Numbered from the stretch's first letter, positions 26,601 through 35,884 are shown. The stretch is 50,658 bases of DNA from Fibrobacterota bacterium (GCA_023436205.1 JAEZKC010000031.1:1-50658); one strand, 5' to 3'. The notes: a model not told the origin generated them from the sequence alone. Program-made: numbers and translations.

Positions 26601-28249
26601 TAAACAGTTCCCCCGGCAAGAGTAACAGGTATTGTAATTTTGGCAAGTGTTCCCTTCCCCGGCTCAGATTTGAATTGAAGCGTACCGTTGTGTTCTTTAA
26701 TAATCCGAGATGTAACAAAAAGCCCCAAACCGGTTCCACCTTTGCCATGCTTTGTAGTGAAAAAAGATTTCAGTAAATTTTCGAGTGTTGATTCATCCAT
26801 ACCAATTCCGTTATCCTCGACAGAAATAATGACATGAGCATTGTCCTGATCTAATTCTGAACTGATGCAGATTTCCTGATCTCTGCTTTCCAGAGCATGG
26901 CAGCTATTCTGAATTAAATTCACCAATGCCTGTTCTATCTGTTGCTGGTTACCTTTGATAGAAGGCAAATTCTGCTGCAGCTTTACTTTAAAATGTGATG
27001 TGTATTTTTTAATTTCACTTTCAATAATTCCGATCGCTTCTTGAATAGTTCGGTTTACATCCATGTCGGCCTTGACCACACTATAATCTTTTCTGCTGAA
27101 ATTTTTCAAATCTTCTACAATGGATTTTATTCTGCGAGAGTTATTCAGTATTCTTGTTATCAGAAGCGGCAATTCTTCATCAAGTTCATTATAAGCATAG
27201 GAGCCTATTTTAAAATCACCATTTGTACCGGCATAATCATTGAGAACTGATCTGATGCCCTTCCAGATCTCCTCCAGCGCACCTGCGGAAAGCAGTATTG
27301 AATTATTTGGATTGTTCACTTCATGAGCCAATCCAGCAACCAGAGTACCCAGAGTGACCAGCTTGTTTGCCTGGATAAGCTGCTCCTTGAGAGAATCATT
27401 CAACTGCTGAGTTCTTTCTTCAACCATTTGCCCGAGGTTCTCGGTGTACAATTTTATTGTTTGTCGCATTTTTTCAAAATCGGATGCCAGGTCTCCGATT
27501 TCATCGTTAGTGATTGTGTTTACGACCGTATTGTAGTCACCCTTTGAAATGGTATTTGCTGCTTTTGTAAGGGAATCCAGGGGCTCGGTAATAGCATCAG
27601 CATGTTTTTTAGCTTTTCGCAAATTATAAATAAGGACAAGAATCATTACCGCAATCAGAATCGAAAAGTACTTAAAAATATCAAATATGAAATCCTCCTC
27701 CAGTTTTGATATTGGTTCCTTCATGCGTGCAGCCGATATTCCAAAACGAATTGTACCAGCCCTCTCTTTTCCAGTATACACAGGGGCGGCGAATTCAAAT
27801 ATCTGATCTTTATAGTAATCAATCTTTTTATAGGATATCATACTCACCGTGTCAGCCCATAAACTCATGGAATCATTCGCGATGCTCAACGGTTTCAATT
27901 TACCATTCGGGTTTTGTGGAGAGATATCTATCCATATCTGCCTTTTTGCATCCATATAAAACCCGTAAACAACATCTTTATCACCCTGTAATATGGAAGA
28001 GATGAGTTCATTCATGCTCGAAAAGGCGTTTTCTTCTGCCATTCCTTTAAAGGCTATGCTGCTGCTCGCTAGAAGATATTTACCTTTATCAATAAGAGTT
28101 CCTTCAACTCGCGTCAAACCATCCCTGAATACTCTGTGACAAAGCACGGTCAGAATTATGGTTGCGGTAACGATGGATACTCCCAAAGTAACACTGAGAA
28201 TATGCAGGACAAGGGAATACATCTTTTTTCGAATGCTGACTCGTTCCAA
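26600..28249 (-). CDS. Membrane sensor histidine kinase with periplasmic sensor domain
   Basis: This 549-residue kinase has a first membrane helix (about 10-33), a periplasmic sensor region (about 35-190, Cache-like in layout), a second helix (about 190-210), a HAMP linker, a coiled coil, and a HisKA/HATPase core. The phospho-acceptor is His309 in GLAHEVNNP. ATP-binding motifs include DNGIGMD and GKGGTGLGLF. The frame opens at a TTG (28249); an ATG at 28222 would start just before the helix but drops the basic residues RKK, and neither has a clear ribosome binding site. It phosphorylates the regulator encoded directly downstream. The proximity of periplasmic binding proteins suggests ligand sensing. 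Confidence 0.93.
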   Translation of the reverse strand: MERVSIRKKMYSLVLHILSVTLGVSIVTATIILTVLCHRVFRDGLTRVEGTLIDKGKYLLASSSIAFKGMAEENAFSSMNELISSILQGDKDVVYGFYMDAKRQIWIDISPQNPNGKLKPLSIANDSMSLWADTVSMISYKKIDYYKDQIFEFAAPVYTGKERAGTIRFGISAARMKEPISKLEEDFIFDIFKYFSILIAVMILVLIYNLRKAKKHADAITEPLDSLTKAANTISKGDYNTVVNTITNDEIGDLASDFEKMRQTIKLYTENLGQMVEERTQQLNDSLKEQLIQANKLVTLGTLVAGLAHEVNNPNNSILLSAGALEEIWKGIRSVLNDYAGTNGDFKIGSYAYNELDEELPLLITRILNNSRRIKSIVEDLKNFSRKDYSVVKADMDVNRTIQEAIGIIESEIKKYTSHFKVKLQQNLPSIKGNQQQIEQALVNLIQNSCHALESRDQEICISSELDQDNAHVIISVEDNGIGMDESTLENLLKSFFTTKHGKGGTGLGLFVTSRIIKEHNGTLQFKSEPGKGTLAKITIPVTLAGGTV

Positions 28250-28417
28250 AACAAGACTCGCGATAAACTAAGTTTATGGTTTAAAAAGAACCTGGCGTTC
28301 AGTCCGCTATAGAAATACTAAACCGCTGCATCATTTTCAAGTGTATAAGCTTTTCAAATTGTAATATTTGCTGTTTGCATTATTGAATGACTAGGCCATG
28401 GAGTAGACCGGCGAGCC
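28250..28417. other. Divergent intergenic region, kinase side
   Basis: This region separates the kinase gene (minus strand) from the second C25 gene (plus strand). On the kinase side I see only weak sigma-70-like candidates, such as TTGAAA near 28335-28345 on the minus strand. The other half contains the candidate enhancer and sigma-54 promoter, listed separately. Confidence 0.4.
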
Positions 28418-28437
28418 TATGCAAAAATCATAATTAT
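28418..28437 (+). promoter_or_regulatory. Candidate enhancer (UAS) for the sigma-54 activator, site 2
   Basis: TATGCAAAAATCATAATTAT matches the element at 15451-15470 in 17 of 20 positions, including CATAATTAT. A weaker related string, TGCATAATCA, lies at 28511-28520. The distance from this element to its promoter is 22 bp longer than at the first site, close to two helical turns, so both would place the bound activator on the same face of the DNA. Confidence 0.55.
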
Positions 28438-28594
28438 GAATACTACATAGAAGGGTTTTCAAGATGGCAAACGAAAAACGGGCATTCGTGCTAATGTTAG
28501 TCATGCATTCTGCATAATCAAATGAATTGATATAAAAAAGAGTGAACCGGTATAAGCTCTTGAATATTTAATAGTTGCAAATGTTTTTTAACTT

Positions 28595-28610
28595 TGGCAA
28601 AACATTTGCA
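28595..28610 (+). promoter_or_regulatory. Sigma-54 (-24/-12) promoter of the second C25-like gene
   Basis: TGGCAAAACATTTGCA has GG at 28596-28597 and GC at 28608-28609, exactly ten bases apart, and matches the first promoter almost completely. Transcription would start near 28620, giving a short leader of about 44 bases before the ATG at 28664. Confidence 0.8.
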
Positions 28611-28663
28611 TAATACCCGTCTGGAAAATCGCATTCGTGTTACACTTCAACCAAAGGACTTAT

Positions 28664-31600
28664 ATGAATCCAACACGTGTGAGAAGAGGGGCAATGGGGC
28701 TGATTGCAGGACTATGCCTGTGTGGTTTAACTAATGCAGCCTCGTTTTCAGATGATCATAATGACGGCTCTCTCTCTGGATGGGCAATCCAAGGTGGACG
28801 TCAATGGCAGGAAACAGGATCCGCCGCAACCACATTAACGGGATCAAACAACCAGGGATTTCTTATTAATTCCAACTCATGCAACGCCGATGGTACGCTG
28901 GAAGTAAACGTTACTTCCGATCAGTGGAACGGCCACAAGGGAGGAATAGTCTTCAGGTGGAGCTCTCAAAGCTCATTCTACTTCATTTCTGTCTTACCGG
29001 GAAACCAGTATAGCAACTTCATCAAATTCGTCAAAAATTCCCTTGACGCTTACAGTCCTTCAGCCATTACTGTTGCACAGAATTTCCCGTTGGGAACTAA
29101 TTACACCTTAAAGGTTGAAATGCTGGGTAGTACGTTCAGAATTTATCTTGATAACGTTCTTAGGGGCACTGTTACAGATGCTTCATTGAGTTCTGGAAAA
29201 ATTGGTTACGGCTATACAACAGAATGGAATGACTATCTTGATTTCAACAGTATTCAATGGACTGAAAAAACCTCGTCGGTACCATCAGCACCAACAAATC
29301 TTGTCCTTGATCCGGTTTCAAGTTCACAGATCAATCTGACCTGGGTTGACAACTCATCCAATGAAGATGGTTTCAGTATAGAATGCAGGGACTATCTGGG
29401 AGAAACAGAATACAGGCAGATCGCTACTGTTTCCCAAAACACTACAACCTTCAGCAGTACAGGCCTTAAGGCCGGAACGCTTTACAATTTCAGAGTAAGG
29501 GCATTTAACCAAATCGGATATTCATCGTACAGTCCGGTTGTTGCTGCCCATACAATGGATGCAAACGGTCCGGAATTTCTGATAATTGCAAGCAGCCCAT
29601 TGTACCGTACAGGAAACATCGCATCCGATATTTCTCAATACCAGCAGGATATTCTTGCGGATGGATGGACCAGCGAAGTAATCACTGTGAATAGAGTTCA
29701 GGATTCATATGCTGACTTTGTATGCCCTTCGGAGGTCAACCTAAAAAATATCATTAGCGGCTACTTTGACAGGGGACTACGAGGCTTTGTCATCGTTGGA
29801 TCCCCGCGTGACATCCCAACCGCTTACTGGCGTTATCACGAAAGAGAATCGAATCCCAATTATAATCAGGATCCAACAGATCTGTATTATGCTGATATGG
29901 ATGAATGGGTCGATCTTGACACAAACGGGATATACGAAACCTATCATTCTGTGTGGCTTCGCGACCACTGGGATGCCGATTTAGAAAATCCTGCCAATCC
30001 GGATAATCCTTCACCAATGCCAGAGCTAATGTATGGTCGTATTAGCCTTGATACGACAATTGTATCGCTTACAGAGCAGGCTAATCTTATCAGTGCTTAT
30101 TTTCAGAAGATCCACAATTACCGGGTAAATGGCAGTATTCTCACCCAGGAAGAGCAGAACAGATCTCTTTACATGATAAACGACTGCTATTCCGGAGGAG
30201 TAACTCCACCTATCAATGTTCAGGATGCGACTGGCCAGATCAATGTCCTTGCCGGATACACGCTCCTGTTTCCCGAAAGAGTAGCTGAGGAGATGCGTAA
30301 GGGATTTACTCACGCCCAGATCATCACTCATTCCGGAAACGACGGCCACGTGCTTCATTCATGGAAAGATGAAGTTAGATCCTTTATAGGCTATTCGCTC
30401 GACGATGTCAAAACATCTCAGGCCAGAATACATCAGATTAACATTTTCGGCTGCTATGCGGCAAAGTTCAACGTGGTAAATTTCGGTGAAACCTACATCT
30501 TTCATAACGATTTTGCTCTCAATGTAACGGGCAGTACTGGTGGATGGGGTACCTGGATGGATACAGCGTACTATGATGATCTCAACGCAGGGCTACCAAT
30601 CGGAGAAGCTTTCATAAATTTCATTGGCCGTACAGATGGTGGCAGGCCGAAGGGGATTCTTCATGGTGATCCTCTACTCACCTATGCTCGCGAGCTTCCA
30701 AATAAAGCTCCAATGTTCACCACGCGATTGTATTCTCATGATGCAACCGCAGGCCAGGTGTTCAGTTTGAATATTTTTGCTCAGGATCCCGAAAACGATC
30801 AGGTAACTATCACTTTAACTGACCTTCCCTCCGGAGCAGTTTTTGACGGACGCACCCTCACCTGGACACCCTCGGCCGAACTGGTCGGTACTTCCGATAC
30901 TATTGTGGCCCGGGTTACAGATAGTCACAACAACAGCACTGAGCTGGAGTTCACTGTTTACGTGTCACAATTCAGAAACCCTCTACTCGAAAGTGTTCAG
31001 GGATGGACCGTTCAGGGAAGTGGAAGCACCGGGTTTAATGCAAGTGACCCTTATTATACTCCCTACGGAGTGCGCGCAATACCGCTTACCACAAACGACT
31101 CGTGGGCTAATCTCAGCCAGACTGTAGCGGTGAAGCCGAATCATCGCTATCGCATATCATTCTGGTCATTGAACAATCTTTCTGCCAACAGAGCCAGTGC
31201 CTCTGTAAGGGTAGAGGATCTTGATGTTACAATCAATGTACCTACTGCCACAGGACCTGATTTCCAATATTCAAGCGCCACTATTCAGACAGGCGATCGT
31301 TCCGCTCTGACATTTACTCTTAACAGCGGAAACGCCGGCAATCTTACCAGTGGGGATCTCTATTTCACTCTTATCCGTCTTGTCGATGAAGGTGAATTCG
31401 GCCCTGGTCTCAATAATGGGGCATTCGAAAACGGAACCGGTTCTTCACCATCCATATGGACAGCAGACCCCTGGCTTCCTGAAGATGCTGTCATGAACTG
31501 GGATGAAGGTTCCGGCGTTGATGGTACCCGCTGTATACGAATCACAAATACGGGAGCTAATGACTCCCGGTGGACACAAAGCATTTCAGGTCTGGTGCCG

Positions 31601-31870
31601 AGTGCCTGGTACGTACTCAGCGGCTGGGTGAAAGGCGATTCTATTGTCAACGTTGATAATGGAACAATCGGAGCATCGTTATGTGTAATGGATACCTGGA
31701 CCCACTCAGAAGATGGCTTGACGGGTACTTTTGACTGGCAGCAAGTTTCGTTCAGATTCCAGGCTCCTGAATCTGGTGAGGTGGTAATCGGCTGCCGCTT
31801 GGGTTACTGGGGAAATACTACAACGGGTACTGCAAGGTTTGATAATTTACAGCTCACTTTAGAGGAGTAA
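28664..31870 (+). CDS. Secreted C25-like peptidase with LamG-like, Fn3 and CBM4/9-like domains
   Basis: This protein of about 1068 residues has a signal peptide, an N-terminal LamG/concanavalin-like beta-sandwich (about 25-205), a fibronectin type III domain (about 210-300), and a caspase-fold C25-like region (about 305-690). The last has a catalytic-type His556 (IITHSGNDG) and Cys597 (IFGCYAAK), and ends in the GDPLL motif common in C25 proteins. A cadherin/He_PIG-like domain and two CBM4/9-like beta-sandwiches follow. The ATG at 28664 has AAAGGA five bases upstream and is preferred to a GTG at 28637. His and Cys are 41 residues apart, against 31 in the first C25 protein. The specificity is unknown. 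Confidence 0.8.
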   Translation: MNPTRVRRGAMGLIAGLCLCGLTNAASFSDDHNDGSLSGWAIQGGRQWQETGSAATTLTGSNNQGFLINSNSCNADGTLEVNVTSDQWNGHKGGIVFRWSSQSSFYFISVLPGNQYSNFIKFVKNSLDAYSPSAITVAQNFPLGTNYTLKVEMLGSTFRIYLDNVLRGTVTDASLSSGKIGYGYTTEWNDYLDFNSIQWTEKTSSVPSAPTNLVLDPVSSSQINLTWVDNSSNEDGFSIECRDYLGETEYRQIATVSQNTTTFSSTGLKAGTLYNFRVRAFNQIGYSSYSPVVAAHTMDANGPEFLIIASSPLYRTGNIASDISQYQQDILADGWTSEVITVNRVQDSYADFVCPSEVNLKNIISGYFDRGLRGFVIVGSPRDIPTAYWRYHERESNPNYNQDPTDLYYADMDEWVDLDTNGIYETYHSVWLRDHWDADLENPANPDNPSPMPELMYGRISLDTTIVSLTEQANLISAYFQKIHNYRVNGSILTQEEQNRSLYMINDCYSGGVTPPINVQDATGQINVLAGYTLLFPERVAEEMRKGFTHAQIITHSGNDGHVLHSWKDEVRSFIGYSLDDVKTSQARIHQINIFGCYAAKFNVVNFGETYIFHNDFALNVTGSTGGWGTWMDTAYYDDLNAGLPIGEAFINFIGRTDGGRPKGILHGDPLLTYARELPNKAPMFTTRLYSHDATAGQVFSLNIFAQDPENDQVTITLTDLPSGAVFDGRTLTWTPSAELVGTSDTIVARVTDSHNNSTELEFTVYVSQFRNPLLESVQGWTVQGSGSTGFNASDPYYTPYGVRAIPLTTNDSWANLSQTVAVKPNHRYRISFWSLNNLSANRASASVRVEDLDVTINVPTATGPDFQYSSATIQTGDRSALTFTLNSGNAGNLTSGDLYFTLIRLVDEGEFGPGLNNGAFENGTGSSPSIWTADPWLPEDAVMNWDEGSGVDGTRCIRITNTGANDSRWTQSISGLVPSAWYVLSGWVKGDSIVNVDNGTIGASLCVMDTWTHSEDGLTGTFDWQQVSFRFQAPESGEVVIGCRLGYWGNTTTGTARFDNLQLTLEE

Positions 31871-31879
31871 CTGCTGTAG

Positions 31880-32230
31880 TCGCGGGCGGGCTGCTTCGGC
31901 AGTCCGCCTCATACCGTCAAACGATAAACCGCCCCGCTTCGCTCACCCAGCCTGCCCTTCGATTCCGATCGTAGGAAGCGTAGGTCTTCCGGAGCCGAAA
32001 GGTAATCTGAAGAGACGACCCGACTTCACGACGGCATGACTTCAAGACTAAGAAAAGGGATCAGATCCGTTGTATGATGCTGCCCCCGTTCCGCTCACCT
32101 TGAGCGTAGGTCCGCCGAAGCCGAAAGGTAATCCTACTATTAACGGCGAAGACGCCTCACAGGCCACCAACACCATCTCCCGCTCTGGAAATCCATCGAA
32201 GATAGGCATCGGAGTCTGTCAATAACGAAT
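31880..32230 (-). repeat. Composite dispersed-repeat island, copy 5
   Basis: After a short GC-rich hairpin (GGCGGGCTGCTTCGGCAGTCCGCC-type, about 31886-31909), the region carries GCGTAGG-TC(T/C)(T/G)CCGGAG(C/T)CGAAAGGTAATC twice. Then come TTAACGGCGAAGACGCC, CTCCCGCTCTGG, GAAGATAGGCATCGGAG and GTCTGTCAATAAC. Block order matches the other reverse copies. The stretch up to 32391 holds no gene I can support. Confidence 0.75.
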
Positions 32231-32391
32231 TTAGGAAGAAACAAAATGGTGGACTACGTTATTACCTGAGGACCCGTCGATTGCTCATTTAAAATGAGAG
32301 TATAGCAGTAAGCGTTAAAAGGATACAGAAGGTCGGGATGGGCGCTTTCTCACTGTTATCAGCTGTCCGGATTTTTCCTGAGGAGGACTGT

Positions 32392-33009
32392 CTAATCATT
32401 TTCATCTTGTTCATTTCTTATCAGTATTGAATCACAGTTCATCTCGTTTTTACTTGAATCTATTTTACATATTTTTTTTCTTATGTTACCTGAAGAATCA
32501 GTATATGCTTCCTCAGTTTCAGTCAACTTGGGTTTATTTTCCGAGATAACATATTTAAATGTTGTATAGTGATTATCTCCACCATAGAAATTCCAGCCTG
32601 TGATAATTTCCTTTTTCTCAGGATCAATCTGTGCATTAGTTCCTAGTTCTCGATAAATTGTATCTTCTATGAATCTATTCAGACTATCATTATAGAAATA
32701 ATAGTACCCTATGCAATTATCTCCGTGTGCCCCACAACCTTCTTGTATTATCAACTCATTATTGTTATCAAAATTTACATCATCCATCCAAAGACTAAAA
32801 ATACCAGGACCTGAAAAAAAAGTGGAATCAAAAACAATATGGGTGCTGTCAAGAGTAAAAACACATACATGATGTTGAAATGTTGTGCTATCCCATTGTA
32901 CAGGCTGATGAATAAGAAAGTGCTTATTTGGGTTAACTTTGAGAGTATCACTTTGTACAATTGAAAGAAATATTAGCAGAAGAAATAGAGATATACTCAA
33001 TTTTTTCAT
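32392..33009 (-). CDS. Secreted protein of unknown function
   Basis: This protein of about 205 residues starts with a clear signal peptide (MKKLSISLFLLLIFLSIVQS). The mature part contains FG-GAP-like phrasing (DDVNFDNNNELIIQEGCGAHGDNCIGYYYFYND), often seen in XAC2610-type exported proteins, and two or more cysteine pairs. The frame opens at a GTG (33039), but the ATG at 33009 begins exactly at the signal peptide and has AGGAGA about 11 bases upstream. Base composition is noticeably more AT-rich than its neighbours. Function unknown; probably periplasmic or surface. Confidence 0.65.
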   Translation of the reverse strand: MKKLSISLFLLLIFLSIVQSDTLKVNPNKHFLIHQPVQWDSTTFQHHVCVFTLDSTHIVFDSTFFSGPGIFSLWMDDVNFDNNNELIIQEGCGAHGDNCIGYYYFYNDSLNRFIEDTIYRELGTNAQIDPEKKEIITGWNFYGGDNHYTTFKYVISENKPKLTETEEAYTDSSGNIRKKICKIDSSKNEMNCDSILIRNEQDEND

Positions 33010-33141
33010 AGTTGAAAATTTCTCCTGACAATTCCTCACAGTAAAACGTTGGTAGCTTTCATTACTAAAGGGAATTTAGCTAACATTTTCTTCCTAGTAG
33101 GGGAAGGGGCTCGGGCCTATATAGAAACATTCCTCTAAAGC

Positions 33142-34350
33142 CTACTTGAAAATCACCCTTTTATAATCCACGTTCTCGTTACGATTTTCTCTAATAATCA
33201 ACTCATATGGATCAAAATAGTTGGAAGTATCACGGTCGTAGCCATATTTTTTTGCAACTGTATGCCCGCCTTTTGCCACTCCCCAATGAAGGTGTGAAAA
33301 ATACCCACCATTTTCTACACTTTCCGGTGAGGCGATATCTCCGATTTTGTCACCCGTGTTGACCTTCTGGCCAACTTCGACATCAATAAATTTAGAGAGA
33401 TGACCGTAAATGGCCGTTATTGTATTGCTCATCTTCAAATTCGATTCTACTGTAACCATAAAACCCCATGACTGCTCATAACGTATTCCTGTTACGACAC
33501 CATCTGCGATGGAGTGAACCGGTAAACCCTCAAGGAAAAACCCGCTGTCTTCTCCGACATGATATAAACCATCATTGACAGGTTGAAAAGCGTATGTTCG
33601 GGAATTGAATATTGTAGCCGGGTTCATTTTGTATTGCTGATGAGGAAATACGCAATGACCGCCAGATCTGCTTTGAATGATAATATTTCCATACTCCGCT
33701 CCAAAGGTGGTAGCTGCATTTCCCATTGTTGTAGGGTTAAAAAAGAATGATGTCATTATAAAACCCGAAACAGTATCAAGGAAAAAAGGTTTTTCGAATG
33801 GAGCCGGGGAGATTCCATTTATTCTTCGTATTGCAGCTTCCATTGTAGTCTTCAGATAACCGTTATTCTCACTTTTAAGCAGTTTTGTTAAAATGCGTAC
33901 TTCGTTTTTATTACCGCATTTCCCCAACGCGTTAATTGCTACCTCAGAAATGACCGGATTATTGTCATTGATAAGCGACGTGAGAAGCGGAATGGAAATG
34001 GTGTCTTCCATTGTTCCTAACACATTTATCGCTGCCACTCGGTACAGTGGAATTATAGTCGTATCCGTTGCTATCAACCGGATTATTGGAAGTATCCTGG
34101 GATCACGGTAGCGGAAGATGACCCGACTATGTTTTCTAAAATTTATTTCTGTACCATACTTTATAAAGCTTCCCTGGAATTTTTGAATCGCCGAATTTAA
34201 AGAATCCCTACTTTCAAAATTGTACAGATAACTACTGTCAGCGTCTTCAATATTGATAGATAATTTTTGAGGAAAATCATAAGCGCTTTTCCCGTATGCT
34301 GAAACAAAGAGGACAAATGTAAAAATCGTTATCTTTCTTAACGTATGCAT
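33142..34350 (-). CDS. Periplasmic M23 (LytM-type) metallopeptidase with HEAT repeats
   Basis: This 402-residue protein has a signal peptide, three or so HEAT-like repeats (about 80-190, with RVAAINVLGTM and EVAINALGKCG) and a C-terminal M23 domain. Zinc-ligand motifs are visible: His264 and Asp268 (HVGED), YGHLSK, and the HLH pair His353/His355 (HLHWGV). M23 enzymes cleave peptidoglycan cross-links or act as regulators of such cleavage. The HEAT repeats could dock a partner. It lies close to a secreted unknown gene downstream, separated by a 132-base gap, and follows methionine aminopeptidase on the same strand by 177 bases. Confidence 0.87.
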   Translation of the reverse strand: MHTLRKITIFTFVLFVSAYGKSAYDFPQKLSINIEDADSSYLYNFESRDSLNSAIQKFQGSFIKYGTEINFRKHSRVIFRYRDPRILPIIRLIATDTTIIPLYRVAAINVLGTMEDTISIPLLTSLINDNNPVISEVAINALGKCGNKNEVRILTKLLKSENNGYLKTTMEAAIRRINGISPAPFEKPFFLDTVSGFIMTSFFFNPTTMGNAATTFGAEYGNIIIQSRSGGHCVFPHQQYKMNPATIFNSRTYAFQPVNDGLYHVGEDSGFFLEGLPVHSIADGVVTGIRYEQSWGFMVTVESNLKMSNTITAIYGHLSKFIDVEVGQKVNTGDKIGDIASPESVENGGYFSHLHWGVAKGGHTVAKKYGYDRDTSNYFDPYELIIRENRNENVDYKRVIFK

Positions 34351-34527
34351 CTTGAAAAAGTCATCCTAAGGAAAATCCGGACAATCTAAATACATAACCT
34401 GTAAATATTATACTATCGGCCATCAAGGCGACACTTTGAGGAATCAGATAACAACCTAAGGCAGTGTCACCCGAAAGACAGACGTGCTGACCCTGTTATC
34501 ATCCATCCGGTCTGCTATATTCAAATC

Positions 34528-35322
34528 CTACATTGCCCATCCTTCACCGTTGGGGCCACATGTCAAGACTTCAGGACCGTTTTCAGTTATGGCTACGGTG
34601 TGCTCAAAATGCGCACTCGGCAGATTATCCTCTGTAATATAAGTCCATCCGTCTTCCATCAGCAAAATCCCCTTTTTGCCCATGTTAATCATGGGCTCTA
34701 TTGCCAGAACCATCCCCACTCTGATTTTGAAATCAGTTGCCGGATCAGGAACATGGTTTGGGACTTGCGGAGACTCATGCATTTCCCGCCCTATAGCATG
34801 ACCCACCAATTCTTCAATAATTGAGAAGCCAGCCTGATGTACAAAACCGGATGAATGCTTTACAACTTTACTCCATCTTGATTTTGTCTTCAGTAGCTCG
34901 ATATCCATCTTAAGGCAATTTTCAGTCACCTGCAACAGCCTTTTCACCTCTTCGGATTTCACTTCACCTACAGGATACGTTACTGCAGCATCAGCACTCC
35001 AGCCTTTATACTGCACTCCTATATCTATACTGACAATGTCTCCGGACACCAGTCTGCGCTCAGAGGGGATTCCGTGAACTACCTCCTCGTTAATGGATAT
35101 GCAGGCAGATGCCGGAAATGGTGATATCCCGGCGACATGTGATGGTACCCCTTTAAAGAGCGGCACTGCATTTTTACCTTTGATAAAAGCTTCAACCGCA
35201 GCGTCAATCTCCTTTGTCGTAACTCCTGCACCAACCAATGCCCTTGCACCTTGATGTGTTTCCCACAGAAGAAGGCCGGCATCCCGCATTCTCTTAATCT
35301 GATCCGAACTCTTTATATTCAT
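34528..35322 (-). CDS. map: Methionine aminopeptidase, type I
   Basis: This enzyme removes the initiator methionine from nascent proteins. The 264-residue form starting at 35322 (MNIKSSDQIKRMRDAG) has the normal family length and start; the frame opens at 35373 but the extra 17 residues are atypical. Metal-ligand motifs are present: the two Asp in DIGVQYKGWSADAAV, His in GHAIGREMHE, and Glu in LAIEPM and FEHTVAIT. An insertion-like segment (KTKSRWSKVV) replaces the usual short loop. It is unaccompanied by secY/infA, its usual neighbours, so it may be a second copy. Confidence 0.93.
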   Translation of the reverse strand: MNIKSSDQIKRMRDAGLLLWETHQGARALVGAGVTTKEIDAAVEAFIKGKNAVPLFKGVPSHVAGISPFPASACISINEEVVHGIPSERRLVSGDIVSIDIGVQYKGWSADAAVTYPVGEVKSEEVKRLLQVTENCLKMDIELLKTKSRWSKVVKHSSGFVHQAGFSIIEELVGHAIGREMHESPQVPNHVPDPATDFKIRVGMVLAIEPMINMGKKGILLMEDGWTYITEDNLPSAHFEHTVAITENGPEVLTCGPNGEGWAM

Positions 35323-35439
35323 AGCCATTCTCTTTTCTATGTAGGCAATAGTTTCTGGCATGGTAATCATCATGGTGTAAATACATTACGTGTAGAAAGG
35401 AATCAATTATTCTGGATGCAGTAGCCAATTAGTAAGGAT

Positions 35440-35600
35440 GGGCGCTCACTCACACATCGAAAACTGTGTTTTAATCCCGAAAGTTTTACATTTTCCTTGT
35501 TAACGGCGAAGACGCCTCACAGGCCACCAGCACCATTCTCCCGCTCTGGAGTTCTATCGAAGATAGGCATCGGAGTCTGTCAACCACGATTTTAGGAAAG
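35440..35600 (-). repeat. GAAGACGCC-family dispersed repeat, copy 6
   Basis: It reads TTAACGGCGAAGACGCC, TCACAGGCCACCAGCACC, CTCCCGCTCTGG, ATCGAAGATAGGCATCGGAG and TCTGTCAACCACG. It ends only a few bases before the stop codon of the DUF2442 gene. Between the aminopeptidase and this gene nothing else is visible. Confidence 0.82.
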
Positions 35601-35604
35601 TGTT

Positions 35605-35874
35605 CTAGGCAAGCTTAGATTTGTCCAGGTTGATTAACTTGATAAATTTGGATTCCGCATAAAGATTTTCAGGAGCCATATCGATTTCCCCTGGCCAGAC
35701 CACTGTTCCATTTTCAATCTTTGCCCGATGAAATAAAGGCTCATTTTTAAGAACTGTATATGGTTTCAGGTCAAGATAGCGGTTCATATCAAATTCACGG
35801 ACCTCACCATTTTCAAAGGTGAGCAACAATTGATAATCCTTTAGCACTTCCACAGAGATAATATCCAATAACAT
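35605..35874 (-). CDS. DUF2442 domain protein
   Basis: This 89-residue protein matches the DUF2442 layout: IISVEVLKDYQLLLTFENGEVREFDM, then PLFHRAKIENGTVVWPGEIDMAPENLYAES. The ATG at 35874 has AAGGAT six bases upstream; the frame opens earlier, at 35922, inside the preceding gene. DUF2442 genes commonly follow DUF4160 genes and such pairs have been proposed as toxin-antitoxin-like, but the function is unproven. Here the DUF4160 partner, whose stop lies 10 bases upstream, is frameshifted. Confidence 0.87.
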   Translation of the reverse strand: MLLDIISVEVLKDYQLLLTFENGEVREFDMNRYLDLKPYTVLKNEPLFHRAKIENGTVVWPGEIDMAPENLYAESKFIKLINLDKSKLA

Positions 35875-35884
35875 GCAAAAATCC

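Noticed and set aside
31886..31909. Terminator after the second C25-like gene
   Set aside because: A GC-rich hairpin with a TTCG loop is present, but no T run follows, and the sequence continues directly into repeat blocks.
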